From a bacterium (GTDB taxonomy: Bacteria > Actinomycetota > Acidimicrobiia > Spongiisociales > ZC4RG35): 46,719 nucleotides of DNA. Position 1 is the stretch's first letter. The number at the start of each line of letters is the position of its first letter. The notes beneath the pieces were generated by a model. The model searched no databases. It saw nothing but the letters and a program-made list of their open reading frames with translations, and was not told the origin of the DNA. Position numbers and translations under genes: made by a program. Location of the stretch: assembly GCA_024638655.1 (NCBI GenBank), contig JAHEJW010000003.1, forward strand, positions 119,769 through 166,487, read 5' to 3'. This document shows, in pieces, positions 33,702 through 42,087 of the stretch.

Positions 33702-34709
33702 GTGAATGTGACGCAACGTGAGCCGGTTCTTGAGGTCAAAGAGCTCAGGACTCAGTTCGACACACAGGACGGCATCGTTCACGCTGTGAACGGCGTCAGC
33801 TTCACCCTGAACAAAGGCGAGTTCCTCGGTGTAGTCGGTGAGAGCGGATCCGGGAAGAGCGTCACGATGATGTCGTTGCTCCGGCTCATCCCGATGCCTC
33901 CCGGCGAGATCGTGTCCGGGACCGCGATGTTCAATGGAGAAGACCTGCTGACCCTCGGCGAAGACGCCTTGCGCAAGGTGCGGGGCGCGAAGATCGGCTT
34001 CATCTTCCAGGACCCGATGACCTCGCTCAATCCGGTGCTGACCGTCGGATTTCAGATCCAAGAGTCACTGAAGATCCATCAGAACATGGACGACAAGCAG
34101 TCGCGAGCCAGAGCTCAGGAGTTGCTCGAGATGGTTGGGATTCCGGCGGCAGCCGACCGACTCGACAACTTTCCCTTCGAGCTATCAGGAGGGATGCGAC
34201 AGCGGGCGATGATCGCCGTTGCCCTCGCCTGCAACCCGGAGATCTTGATCGCCGACGAGCCGACGACGGCCTTGGACGTGACGATTCAGGCGCAGATCAT
34301 CGAGATCATCACCGATCTGCGTGACCAGCTGGATAGTGCAGTCATCTGGATCACCCACGACCTGGGTGTGGTAGCCGGGCTGGCCGACCGCGTCCTCGTC
34401 ATGTATGGCGGCCAAATCGTCGAAGAGGCAATAGTCAATGATCTCTACGCCGACCCCCAACACCCCTACACCAAAGGACTGCTTGGATCGATCCCGCGCC
34501 TGGACCAGAAGGGCGCGGAACTGACCAACATCAAGGGTCAGCCACCGAACCTCTACTCATTCCCCGAAAGTTGCTCTTTCGCACCTCGCTGCCCTTACGC
34601 CTACGAACGTTGTTGGAACGAGAATCCTCCGCTGCTCAACGTCGGTGAATCTCACTTCGCCTCATGTTGGTGGGACATCGAGAACAACAGGCCCAGATAT
34701 GTCAGCTAG
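33702..34709 (+). CDS. oppD: Oligopeptide/dipeptide ABC transporter ATP-binding protein (OppD/DppD)
   Basis: A 335-residue ATPase. Walker [10 protein letters not shown]-loop [12 protein letters not shown], signature [12 protein letters not shown], Walker [13 protein letters not shown] and the H-loop THDLG are intact. The C-terminal Opp/Dpp domain has the Cys set ([16 protein letters not shown] and a later ASCWW) that binds a Fe-S cluster in this subfamily. It energises peptide import with OppF. The start is GTG 33702; the next gene starts 11 bases before its stop. Confidence 0.95.
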   Translation: MNVTQREPVLEVKELRTQFDTQDGIVHAVNGVSFTLNKGEFLGVVGESGSGKSVTMMSLLRLIPMPPGEIVSGTAMFNGEDLLTLGEDALRKVRGAKIGFIFQDPMTSLNPVLTVGFQIQESLKIHQNMDDKQSRARAQELLEMVGIPAAADRLDNFPFELSGGMRQRAMIAVALACNPEILIADEPTTALDVTIQAQIIEIITDLRDQLDSAVIWITHDLGVVAGLADRVLVMYGGQIVEEAIVNDLYADPQHPYTKGLLGSIPRLDQKGAELTNIKGQPPNLYSFPESCSFAPRCPYAYERCWNENPPLLNVGESHFASCWWDIENNRPRYVS

Positions 34710-35748
34710 TCCTACGAGCGACGAGACAACCGCTGTCGCGGAGAACGGCGAGGTTTTGGTCTCAGTCCGGAATCTGAAGAAGCACTTCCCGATCATGAAA
34801 GGAGTCTTCAAACGCCAAGTTGGAGCCGTCAGAGCCGTCGACGGTGTGAGCTTCGACATCTATCGGGGAGAGACGCTCGGGCTCGTCGGCGAGAGCGGTT
34901 CGGGCAAATCGACCGCTGGCCGGGTGATTCTCCAACTCGACCCCGTGACCGAGGGTCACGTCACTTTCCGCGACGTCGATCTGACCGAGACCAAGGGCGA
35001 GAAACTGCGTGCCCTGAGGCCGCAAATGCAGATGATCTTCCAGGACCCCCATGCATCCTTGAACCCGAGGATGACGGTGGGGTCGATCATCGGGGAGCCA
35101 CTCCAGGAGCACAATCAGGCGAAAGGTAAGGAGCGAAAGCAACGCATAGAAGAACTGCTCAGCCTCGTCGGCTTGGAGCCAAAACACGCCAACCGATACC
35201 CACACGAGTTCTCAGGTGGTCAACGTCAACGCATTGGGATCGCACGTGCCCTCGCCTTGAACCCGGACTTCATCGTGTGCGACGAGCCGATCGCAGCTCT
35301 CGACGTCTCTATTCAGGCGCAGGTCGTGAATCTCATGGAGAACCTCCAGGACGTGCTCGGCCTCACCTACCTGTTCATATCGCACGATCTATCGATGGTG
35401 CGTCATATCGCCGACCGGGTGGCCGTGATGTACCTCGGCAAGATCATGGAGTTGGCAGAGGTAGAGGCCCTCTACAACCGCCCATCTCACCCCTACACAC
35501 AGGCGCTGCTCTCGGCTGTGCCGGTGCCGGACCCCGAGGTCGAGGCGACACGGACCAGGGTGATACTCGAAGGTGACATTCCCAGTCCCGCCAACCCTCC
35601 CCCCGGTTGCCCGTTCAACACGAGATGTCCCATGGCCCAGGAGCGATGTGTGGCGGAGGTCCCCGCCTTCCGGGAGCTGGACTCGGGACACTGGGTGGCA
35701 TGCCACTTCGCCGAAGAAGCCAGGGAGAAGGTAAAAGGGATCGTCTGA
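34699..35748 (+). CDS. oppF: Oligopeptide/dipeptide ABC transporter ATP-binding protein (OppF/DppF)
   Basis: A 349-residue ATPase. [20 protein letters not shown] is the typical OppF N-terminus; Walker [10 protein letters not shown], signature [12 protein letters not shown], Walker [13 protein letters not shown] and H-loop SHDLSMV follow; the C-terminal Cys motif is [18 protein letters not shown] 34699 starts inside the end of oppD, which couples their translation and supports a D/F heterodimer. The 113-base gap after it holds a separate promoter for the binding protein. Confidence 0.95.
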   Translation: MSASPTSDETTAVAENGEVLVSVRNLKKHFPIMKGVFKRQVGAVRAVDGVSFDIYRGETLGLVGESGSGKSTAGRVILQLDPVTEGHVTFRDVDLTETKGEKLRALRPQMQMIFQDPHASLNPRMTVGSIIGEPLQEHNQAKGKERKQRIEELLSLVGLEPKHANRYPHEFSGGQRQRIGIARALALNPDFIVCDEPIAALDVSIQAQVVNLMENLQDVLGLTYLFISHDLSMVRHIADRVAVMYLGKIMELAEVEALYNRPSHPYTQALLSAVPVPDPEVEATRTRVILEGDIPSPANPPPGCPFNTRCPMAQERCVAEVPAFRELDSGHWVACHFAEEAREKVKGIV

Positions 35749-35808
35749 GGGCCACCTTTGCCCGAAACCAGACCCCGAGTTTCTGCTCTCGGACCCCGAA
35801 AACGCTGT

Positions 35809-35844
35809 TAGCGTCTTTCCGATGCCAGACGTTCGTACTGGCAT
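35809..35844 (+). promoter_or_regulatory. Possible promoter and 5'-end hairpin of the peptide-binding protein gene
   Basis: TAGCGT (35809-35814) could be a -10 element of the TANNNT kind. Seven bases later a perfect 7-bp inverted repeat begins: ATGCCAG (35822-35828), 9-base loop, CTGGCAT (35838-35844). If transcription starts at about 35821, the mRNA would open with this hairpin, followed directly by the SD of the SBP gene, an arrangement that can stabilise mRNA. No convincing -35 was seen. Confidence 0.4.
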
Positions 35845-35861
35845 ATGGAGGAGAAAACTCT

Positions 35862-37664
35862 ATGAAGAGAACCAAATGGCTGGCGCTCTTCGCTGTATTT
35901 GCCATGGTCCTTGCGGCCTGTGGCGACAGCGGAGGTGACGGCACGACAACGACCGCGGACGGCGGTACCCCAACCACAGAGGACGGAACAACCGACACGA
36001 CCCAAGCTCCCGTAGAAGGGGGCGCGGGCTCCGGTGGAGCCATCACTCTTCTGCAGTGGCAGGCCCCGTCGGGTCTCAACCCGTTCCTCTCTGGCGGCAC
36101 CAAGGAGCTCCTGGCAGCATCGCTGATCCTTGAGCCCCTGGCCGAGTACAGCCCCAGTGCGGAGCTGGTCCCGGTATTGGCGACCGAAATCCCGACTGTG
36201 GACAACGGTGGCGTGTCAGAGGACCTGATGTCGGTCACGTGGACCCTGAACGAGGGGATCATGTGGTCGGACGGGACGCCGTTCACTGCGGACGACGTGG
36301 TGTTCACGTGGGAGTACTGCACGCAGACGCCGGACTGCACTCAGTCCAGCTTCTTCGGCGGGATATCGAGCGTGACTGCCGTCGACGAGCTGACCGTTCT
36401 GGTTGAGTTCGATGCGCCCACCCCGTTCCCGTACAACGCATTCGTGACGTACCAGTCACCGATCTTGCAGAAGGCACAGTTCGAGGCATGTGTCGGCGCC
36501 AACGCCGCAGCCTGCACCGACGAGAACTTCGGCCCGATCGGCACTGGCCCGTACGTGGTGACGGACTTCCGGACGAACGACGTGGCGAGCTATGAGTTCA
36601 ACCCGAACTACAGAGGCGTCGCCGCTGACAAGCCGTTCTTCAGCGAAGTCGTCATCCAGGGTGGTGGCGACGCCGAGGGATCGGCTCGTTCCGTCCTCGA
36701 GCTGGGTGAGGCCGACTACGGCTGGAACCTGCAAGTCGACCCGAACGTGCTGGCCAACATGGAGGCGGCCGGAAACGGAACCGTCAAGGCTGGCTTCGCC
36801 TCGAACGTCGAGCGCTTGATGATCAACCAGACCAACCCGGACCCGGCACTCGGTGACCTGAGGTCCGAGTACGACGGTGGCAACAACCCGCACCCGTTCC
36901 TGACCAACCCCGACATCGTGAGAGCTCTCTCGATGGCGATCAACCGTCAGGAGCTGGTTGACGTGGGATACGGTGCTGGTGGTCAGCCCACCTGCAACGT
37001 GTGGCCCGCACCGCCGGCACAGTCGACCAACAACGACTGGTGTCTCACACAAGACGTCGAAGGGGCCATTGCCCTTCTCGACGAGGTGGGCGCCGTCGAC
37101 AGCGACGGTGACGGCATTCGCGAATACGAGGGCACACCGCTCTCGGTGCTGTACCAGACGTCAACCAATGCAGTGCGGCAGAGCAACCAGGAGCTGGTCA
37201 AGTCCTACTGGGACCAGATCGGCGTGGAGACCGAGTTGCGCAACATCGATGCGTCGGTGTTCTTCGGTGGTGACCAGGCGAGTCCTGACACCTATCAGAA
37301 GTTCTTCGCCGACATCGAGATGTACACCAACGGTTCGGGAAGCCCCGACCCGCAGACGTACATGGGCAACTGGACTTGCGACCAGGTCGTGACCAGTGAC
37401 AACTTCGGTGGCTCCAACATCTCCAGGTACTGCAGTGCCGACTACGACGCTCTATATCAAGAGCTGACGGAGACTGCCGACGCAGATCGTCGTGCCGAGA
37501 TCACCATCCAGCTGAACGACCTGACCGTCAACGACGGTGTCATGGTCCCGCTGATCTGGCGTGCATCCGTGTCCGCCTTCAGCAACACGATCCAGGGTGT
37601 CGGAGACCTGAATGGTTGGGACTCCGAGTACTGGAACATCGAGGACTGGACCCGCAGCGGATAG
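35862..37664 (+). CDS. oppA: Peptide ABC transporter substrate-binding lipoprotein (family 5)
   Basis: A 600-residue lipoprotein: signal peptide with lipobox LAAC (Cys20), a Thr/Gly/Asp-rich linker of about 40 residues, then the SBP family 5 fold (LNEGIMWSDGTPFTADDVVF, DFRTNDVASYEFNPNYRG, the mid-region PFLTNPDIVRALSMAINRQE, and LTVNDGVMVPLIWRASVSAF). It captures peptides outside the membrane for OppBCDF. ATG 35862 has GGAGGAG at good spacing. The gene ends 29 bases before a strong hairpin, suggesting that it is expressed in excess over the permeases. Confidence 0.95.
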   Translation: MKRTKWLALFAVFAMVLAACGDSGGDGTTTTADGGTPTTEDGTTDTTQAPVEGGAGSGGAITLLQWQAPSGLNPFLSGGTKELLAASLILEPLAEYSPSAELVPVLATEIPTVDNGGVSEDLMSVTWTLNEGIMWSDGTPFTADDVVFTWEYCTQTPDCTQSSFFGGISSVTAVDELTVLVEFDAPTPFPYNAFVTYQSPILQKAQFEACVGANAAACTDENFGPIGTGPYVVTDFRTNDVASYEFNPNYRGVAADKPFFSEVVIQGGGDAEGSARSVLELGEADYGWNLQVDPNVLANMEAAGNGTVKAGFASNVERLMINQTNPDPALGDLRSEYDGGNNPHPFLTNPDIVRALSMAINRQELVDVGYGAGGQPTCNVWPAPPAQSTNNDWCLTQDVEGAIALLDEVGAVDSDGDGIREYEGTPLSVLYQTSTNAVRQSNQELVKSYWDQIGVETELRNIDASVFFGGDQASPDTYQKFFADIEMYTNGSGSPDPQTYMGNWTCDQVVTSDNFGGSNISRYCSADYDALYQELTETADADRRAEITIQLNDLTVNDGVMVPLIWRASVSAFSNTIQGVGDLNGWDSEYWNIEDWTRSG

Positions 37665-37692
37665 CGCGGCCACGGATCTTCGACTATGAGCA

Positions 37693-37727
37693 GAGAGCCC
37701 TTCAGGTGAGTAACCTGAAGGGCTCTC
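37693..37727 (+). terminator. Strong intercistronic hairpin after oppA
   Basis: A perfect 15-bp inverted repeat (37693-37707 and 37713-37727) with a 5-base loop lies between the SBP and oppB. No U-run follows, so rather than a full terminator it may be a partial terminator or a 3' block to exonucleases that raises oppA mRNA over the permease part. Confidence 0.65.
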
Positions 37728-37750
37728 ATCACAACCTGGGCAGGTAGAAG

Positions 37751-38764
37751 ATGGGTCAATACATAATTCGGCGGACCCTGATCGCCATACCGACACTGGT
37801 CGTCATCAGTTTCGTGATCTTCATCATCCTCGACCTCGCCCCCGGAGACCCCACGGCCAGCCTTCCACTCACCGTGCCGCCCGAAGTGCGCGAGCGGATC
37901 AGGGAGACACTCGGCTTCAACGACCCGTTCTTGATCCGCTGGTTCAAATGGATGAGTCAGATGTTCATCGCCGAGCCCCTCAACGCCACAGAGCAGGTGT
38001 TCAATGTCTCACTGGGCGATAGCGAGGAGCGTCTCAGGATCCTCTCCTGGTCATCCCGTGCTCCGGTCATCGACACCATCCTCGAGCGGCTTCCCCAGAC
38101 CATCTGGGTCCTGGGAACTGCGTTCATCCTCGGCGTCCTGATCGCCATCCCGGTGGGTGTCATCTCCGCCTACAAGCAGTACTCGGCTTTCGACAACGTG
38201 GGCACTTTCGTCTCCATGGCCGGCTACTCGATGCCCGTGTTCTTCACCGGCGTTTTGGCCATCGTGATCTTCAGCGTATGGCTTGATTGGTTCCCCTCCT
38301 TCTACGACACAACCCACAAGGTCACCGATTTCGACAGCTTCGTCTTCCAGTTGAAACAGATGGCGATGCCTGTGGGAGTTCTGGCCCTCTTCAACGCGGC
38401 CGCGCTGAGCCGTTTCACCAGATCGTCGGTCCTCGACAATCTCAACGAGGACTACGTGCGTACTGCACGATCGAAGGGGCTTCGGGAGAACCGGGTCCTG
38501 CTCCGACACGTTCTGCGCAACAGCTTGATCCCGGTCGTGACGCTGATCGCTCTTCAGATCCCCGGGATTTTCGCAGGAGCGATCATCACCGAAACGATCT
38601 TCAGGATCAACGGGCTGGGCAAATACCTGATCGACTCGATCCTCGCGGCCGACATTCCGGCGGTCCAGACTCTGACGTTCATATTCGCCGCCCTGACGGT
38701 CTTCTTCAATCTCATCGCCGACGTCACCTACGGGCTACTCGATCCACGAATTCGCTACGACTGA
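37751..38764 (+). CDS. oppB: Peptide ABC transporter permease (OppB/DppB)
   Basis: A 337-residue integral membrane protein with N-terminal MGQYIIRRTLIAIPTLVVIS, typical of OppB, six TM segments and the permease loop (DYVRTARSKGLRENRVLLRH) that docks on the ATPases. GGGCAGGTAGAAG precedes the ATG. The short spacing to oppC and the shared SD wording show one operon. Confidence 0.95.
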   Translation: MGQYIIRRTLIAIPTLVVISFVIFIILDLAPGDPTASLPLTVPPEVRERIRETLGFNDPFLIRWFKWMSQMFIAEPLNATEQVFNVSLGDSEERLRILSWSSRAPVIDTILERLPQTIWVLGTAFILGVLIAIPVGVISAYKQYSAFDNVGTFVSMAGYSMPVFFTGVLAIVIFSVWLDWFPSFYDTTHKVTDFDSFVFQLKQMAMPVGVLALFNAAALSRFTRSSVLDNLNEDYVRTARSKGLRENRVLLRHVLRNSLIPVVTLIALQIPGIFAGAIITETIFRINGLGKYLIDSILAADIPAVQTLTFIFAALTVFFNLIADVTYGLLDPRIRYD

Positions 38765-38780
38765 TCTGATGGGCAGGTAA

Positions 38781-39719
38781 ATGGCAACAACGAGAGAGCG
38801 CACCGAAGAGACCACCGGGCTTGATCAGCGAGCTGAGGAAAAACACCGGTCTCTGTGGGGAGACGTCTGGCGCCAGTTCCGTCGTCACAAGGGGGCGATG
38901 GTCGGTCTGGTCTTGTTGGCCGTGATCGTCTTCGGTTCCTACTTCGGGCCCTGGTTCTGGCCCAAAGACCCGTTTGCCATAGACACTTCGCTGGCCAATC
39001 TTCCTCCGTCCGTCGAGAGCCCCTTTGGAACCGACAATCTCGGCCGCGACGTCCTGGCAAGGGTCATGGTCGGCGGGCGGATCTCGTTGTCGGTCGGCAT
39101 CACCGCAATGCTGTTGAGCGTGTTCATCGGGACGGCGATTGGCATCCTTGCCGGGTACTTCAAGTGGCTGGACGGTTGGCTGATGCGGTTCACCGACCTC
39201 TTCCTGGCCCTTCCGATCCTGCCGCTGCTGTTGGTGATCATCATGCTCTTCAGGGACACCCTGCGAGCTCAGTTCGGGCCGGAGTTGGGGATCTTCCTCC
39301 TCGTGGTTTTCGTGATTGGAATCACCTCGTGGATGCAGACAGCCAGGATCGTGCGTGGCGAGGTCTTGTCGGTGAAGGAGGAGGAGTTCGTCCTCGCGGC
39401 CAACTCCATCGGCACCCGAAAGCGCAACGTCATCTTCCGTCACGTGCTGCCGAACGTGTTGAGCCCTGTCATGGTGGCCGCCGCACTCGGGGTGGCAGTC
39501 GCCATCATCACCGAGTCGGCGCTGTCTTTCCTGGGTCTGGGATTCCCATCGGACTTCCCCACGTGGGGCCGTCTGGTGACCGACGCCAAGGACACCATCA
39601 ATATCACGCCGGCCCGTGTGATCTGGCCCGGCATGATGATCTCCCTGACCGTCATCAGCGTCAACTTCATCGGAGACGGCCTGCGCGACGCCCTCGACCC
39701 GAGGTTGCGTAGCCGCTGA
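38781..39719 (+). CDS. oppC: Peptide ABC transporter permease (OppC/DppC)
   Basis: A 312-residue permease. LWGDVWRQFRRHKGAMVGL at the N-terminus, PFGTDNLGRDVLARVMVGGR, and the ATPase-docking loop (EEFVLAANSIGTRKRNVIFR) are characteristic of OppC. Forms the channel with OppB. GGGCAGGTAA precedes the ATG at 38781, nearly the same SD as oppB. Last gene of the opp operon, convergent with znuB 14 bases later. Confidence 0.95.
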   Translation: MATTRERTEETTGLDQRAEEKHRSLWGDVWRQFRRHKGAMVGLVLLAVIVFGSYFGPWFWPKDPFAIDTSLANLPPSVESPFGTDNLGRDVLARVMVGGRISLSVGITAMLLSVFIGTAIGILAGYFKWLDGWLMRFTDLFLALPILPLLLVIIMLFRDTLRAQFGPELGIFLLVVFVIGITSWMQTARIVRGEVLSVKEEEFVLAANSIGTRKRNVIFRHVLPNVLSPVMVAAALGVAVAIITESALSFLGLGFPSDFPTWGRLVTDAKDTINITPARVIWPGMMISLTVISVNFIGDGLRDALDPRLRSR

Positions 39720-39726
39720 CACTCCT

Positions 39727-39741
39727 CCACCGTTCAGGTGG
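39727..39741. terminator. Short hairpin between convergent oppC and znuB
   Basis: CCACC (39727-39731) and GGTGG (39737-39741) form a 5-bp stem with a 5-base loop, overlapping the end of znuB. A weak bidirectional terminator is possible; no U-run is present. Confidence 0.3.
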
Positions 39742-40567
39742 TGGCGGCGCGCCTTCTTCCGACCATGCTCCTGGCGGTGAGCACCAGGAAAAAGAGGACG
39801 ATGGGGACGAGAGCCATGGTGGCAGAGCCCGCAGTGCCCAGGTGAAAGCTGATCACTAGGCCGATCATCACCGATGTGACACCGATGAGGGCGGCCACGG
39901 CCATCATCACCGGGACCCTTCTCACCAATAGCGCGGCGGTTGCCGGTGGACCGATCAGAAGGCCGAAGACCAGCAACGTTCCCACCGTTTGAAACGAGCC
40001 GACGATCACAGCCGTGATCAGCCCGAGCAGAACCCAGTGGGCCAACGCCGGACGGAGACCAAGGAGCTTCGCCTTCTGCGCATTGAACGCCAGCACCAAG
40101 AACGGCCGGTACAAGAGCGCCGAAGCCACCACGGCTATTGCCATCAACACGCCGAGAATGACTATGTCGCCGGCCGTCACTCCCAGCGCGTCTCCAAAGA
40201 GAATCGAAGTCAGACTCCCGGAGTAGGACGGGGTCCTCGATATGACTATCACCCCGAGAGCAAGCATCCCAACGAACAGCAGTCCGATCCCGGTGTCCTC
40301 CGAAAAGGCCGTCTGACGGTGCACCAGGTTGATACCAACGATCATCACTATGGCCGCAGCGGCTGCACCTGCCAGAACGTTGAAATCGAACAGGATGGCG
40401 AGGGCGATCCCCGGAATCACACCATGAACCAGTGCGTCGCCCAAAAAGCTCATACCTCTGATCACCACCCACGTCCCCACCAGGGACAGGGCCACCGCAG
40501 CCAGCGCCCCACCGAGAAGTGCCCGTTGTTGAAAAGCGAACTCGAAGGGCTCGATCAGCCAATCCAC
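39734..40567 (-). CDS. znuB: Zinc/manganese ABC transporter permease (ABC-3 family)
   Basis: A 277-residue protein with about eight TM segments. WVVIRGMSFLGDALVHGVIPGIA near the N-terminus and the ATPase-docking DALGVTAGDIVIL region are typical of ZnuB/MntB-type ABC-3 permeases. It takes metal from the binding protein upstream and works with the ATPase encoded across the Zur box. It lies 87 bases after the znuA stop, and that gap contains copy 2 of the 47-bp palindromic repeat. The last residues are basic (RRRAA). Confidence 0.92.
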   Translation of the reverse strand: MDWLIEPFEFAFQQRALLGGALAAVALSLVGTWVVIRGMSFLGDALVHGVIPGIALAILFDFNVLAGAAAAAIVMIVGINLVHRQTAFSEDTGIGLLFVGMLALGVIVISRTPSYSGSLTSILFGDALGVTAGDIVILGVLMAIAVVASALLYRPFLVLAFNAQKAKLLGLRPALAHWVLLGLITAVIVGSFQTVGTLLVFGLLIGPPATAALLVRRVPVMMAVAALIGVTSVMIGLVISFHLGTAGSATMALVPIVLFFLVLTARSMVGRRRAATT

Positions 40568-40598
40568 GGCGAAACCGTACCTTGCCCATCTACAACCG

Positions 40599-40645
40599 TT
40601 CTGTGCGGATTCGCGCGAACCCCAGTTGTACAGATCCGCACAGAA
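40599..40645. repeat. 47-bp palindromic repeat, copy 2
   Basis: Same element as 16643-16689, in the same orientation, 46 of 47 bases identical. The 12-base arms TTCTGTGCGGAT (40599-40610) and ATCCGCACAGAA (40634-40645) are perfect. It fills most of the znuA-znuB gap, so in the minus-strand transcript it would form a stem-loop between the binding protein and permease cistrons. Confidence 0.92.
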
Positions 40646-40654
40646 TGATCCGCG

Positions 40655-41569
40655 TCACGCACCAAGGGCCCCCGCGATGCGCTTGGCGTTGGTGGTGAGC
40701 ATGTCGATGAGGGTGTCTGCTCCGGAACCCGGCTCGCCCAGAGATCCGGTGTAGAGATCGACGATGATGATGCCCTCCCCCAACTCGGACGCAACGGCTT
40801 CGACGAGCGAGCTCGACTGAGTCGTCTCGGAGAAGATGACCCTGACCCCTTCAGCCCGGATGACGTCGATCAATCGCGCCAACTCCCCTGAGCTCGGATC
40901 GCTGAGAGTGGACCCGCCGGGGATCACCACGCCGATCACCTCGAAGCCGTAGCGCTGGGCGAAGTAGCCGAGCGACTCGTGGCTGGTGACCAGCTTCCTA
41001 CGGTCTGCAGGCACCGCGGAGAGCAGATCGGAGATCCGTTGGTCGAGGGCCTCGAGCTCAGTGGCATATGCCTCCGCCCGTGCCACCCATCGAACCGACG
41101 GGTCTACGGCCTCCAGCCCCTCGCCTACCAATCGTGCAGCGACAGCCATCCGGCGCGGATCGAACCACACGTGAGGGTCTTCGAAAGCCTGGCCGCCGCC
41201 CTCCATGGCATCACGAAATAGAAGCGGGTCTAGCTGAGGTCCCAGCTCGAGAACCACGATCCCATCCGACCTGGCGGACTCGAGGGCATCTTGGAGGCCT
41301 TCCTCGAGACCGAGCCCGTTGGCAACCACCAGGTCCGCCCGGTTGACCATGGCTATCTGCGCTGCCGAGGCCTGGAAGTCATGAGGATCTGCACCGATCG
41401 GCATCAACACCTCCACCGAAGCTTCACTCCCTGCGATCTGACTCACGAGGTCACCGAGGATGGTTGTCGTTGCCACGACCAATGGGCCTTCGTCTCTGGC
41501 GGCCGTTTCGCCGCCACATGCACCCAGGCCAACAGCGATCAACAACGAGATCAGCAGCGACTTGCGCAT
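40655..41569 (-). CDS. znuA: Zinc/manganese ABC transporter substrate-binding lipoprotein
   Basis: A 304-residue cluster A-I binding protein. Lipobox GLGAC (Cys18). Metal ligands in the expected places are His63 (GADPHDF), His133 (EDPHVWFDP), His197 (TSHESLGYFAQRYG) and Asp271 (IVDLYTGSL). The His/Asp-rich loop found in many ZnuA proteins is missing, so zinc is inferred mainly from the Zur-type operator and the His-rich tail of the partner ATPase; manganese remains possible. ATG 41567-41569 is chosen because it gives a proper signal peptide; the earlier in-frame start would overlap the operator. Confidence 0.92.
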   Translation of the reverse strand: MRKSLLISLLIAVGLGACGGETAARDEGPLVVATTTILGDLVSQIAGSEASVEVLMPIGADPHDFQASAAQIAMVNRADLVVANGLGLEEGLQDALESARSDGIVVLELGPQLDPLLFRDAMEGGGQAFEDPHVWFDPRRMAVAARLVGEGLEAVDPSVRWVARAEAYATELEALDQRISDLLSAVPADRRKLVTSHESLGYFAQRYGFEVIGVVIPGGSTLSDPSSGELARLIDVIRAEGVRVIFSETTQSSSLVEAVASELGEGIIIVDLYTGSLGEPGSGADTLIDMLTTNAKRIAGALGA

Positions 41570-41595
41570 GGTCACCCTGTCACTCTCGCAGCTAT

Positions 41596-41614
41596 AATGA
41601 GAATCGTTATCATT
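41596..41614. promoter_or_regulatory. Zur/Fur-type operator between znuA and zur
   Basis: AATGAGAATCGTTATCATT is a near-perfect palindrome (one arm mismatch) of the Fur superfamily type; its core TGAGAATCGTTATCA resembles actinobacterial Zur boxes (TGAAAAT...ATTTTCA pattern). It overlaps a TATAAT hexamer (41593-41598, plus) ahead of the regulator and lies 27 bases upstream of znuA on minus, so one bound dimer could repress both directions when zinc is sufficient. Confidence 0.8.
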
Positions 41615-41646
41615 CAAGACGCGAGATTACCCAAATCGGGAGATCA

Positions 41647-42087
41647 GTGACAAGCAAGAGCCTCCACGGCGAGATCGAGAATCGCCTCGTCGAGCACGAA
41701 CTCCGCTACACGTCTGCTCGAAAGTCAGTTGTCGCCGCTCTCATCACTTCGGATGGTCCTTTGTCGGCGTCCGAACTACACGATGAGTTCGGTGGCTCTG
41801 TTCCGCTCTCTTCGATCTACCGATCCCTGGTCGTTCTCGAAGAGACAGGGATCCTCGCACCTCACCTCGGCACGAAAGGGCTGACCCGTTACGAGCTCGC
41901 CGAATGGCTCCGCGGCCACCATCACCATTTCGTGTGTATCGACTGTGGTGCGGTAGAGGACGTTGCGGTCGACGACACCCACGAGAGGAGCGTCGATGCC
42001 ATGGTCAACGAAATCAGTTCCAGGGTCGCCTTCACACCGATCAACCATGCCCTCGAAATCGAGGGTCGCTGTGCGAGATGCGCATGA
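41647..42087 (+). CDS. zur: Fur-family metal regulator, Zur type
   Basis: A 146-residue regulator. N-terminal winged helix (SARKSVVAALITSDGPLSAS, then SSIYRSLVVLEETGIL), followed by the metal-sensing part: a four-His run (91-94) and two CxxC pairs (Cys97/Cys100 and Cys142/Cys145) for structural zinc. GTG 41647 behind GGGAGA is the start. It is autoregulated in all likelihood through the box at 41596-41614, and its stop overlaps the znuC ATG (ATGA). Zinc as effector is inferred from the linked transporter. Confidence 0.9.
   Translation: MTSKSLHGEIENRLVEHELRYTSARKSVVAALITSDGPLSASELHDEFGGSVPLSSIYRSLVVLEETGILAPHLGTKGLTRYELAEWLRGHHHHFVCIDCGAVEDVAVDDTHERSVDAMVNEISSRVAFTPINHALEIEGRCARCA

Noticed and set aside
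38724-40589. 621-codon minus-strand open frame over oppC and znuB
   Set aside because: Overlaps two well-supported genes in other frames and has shadow-type composition.
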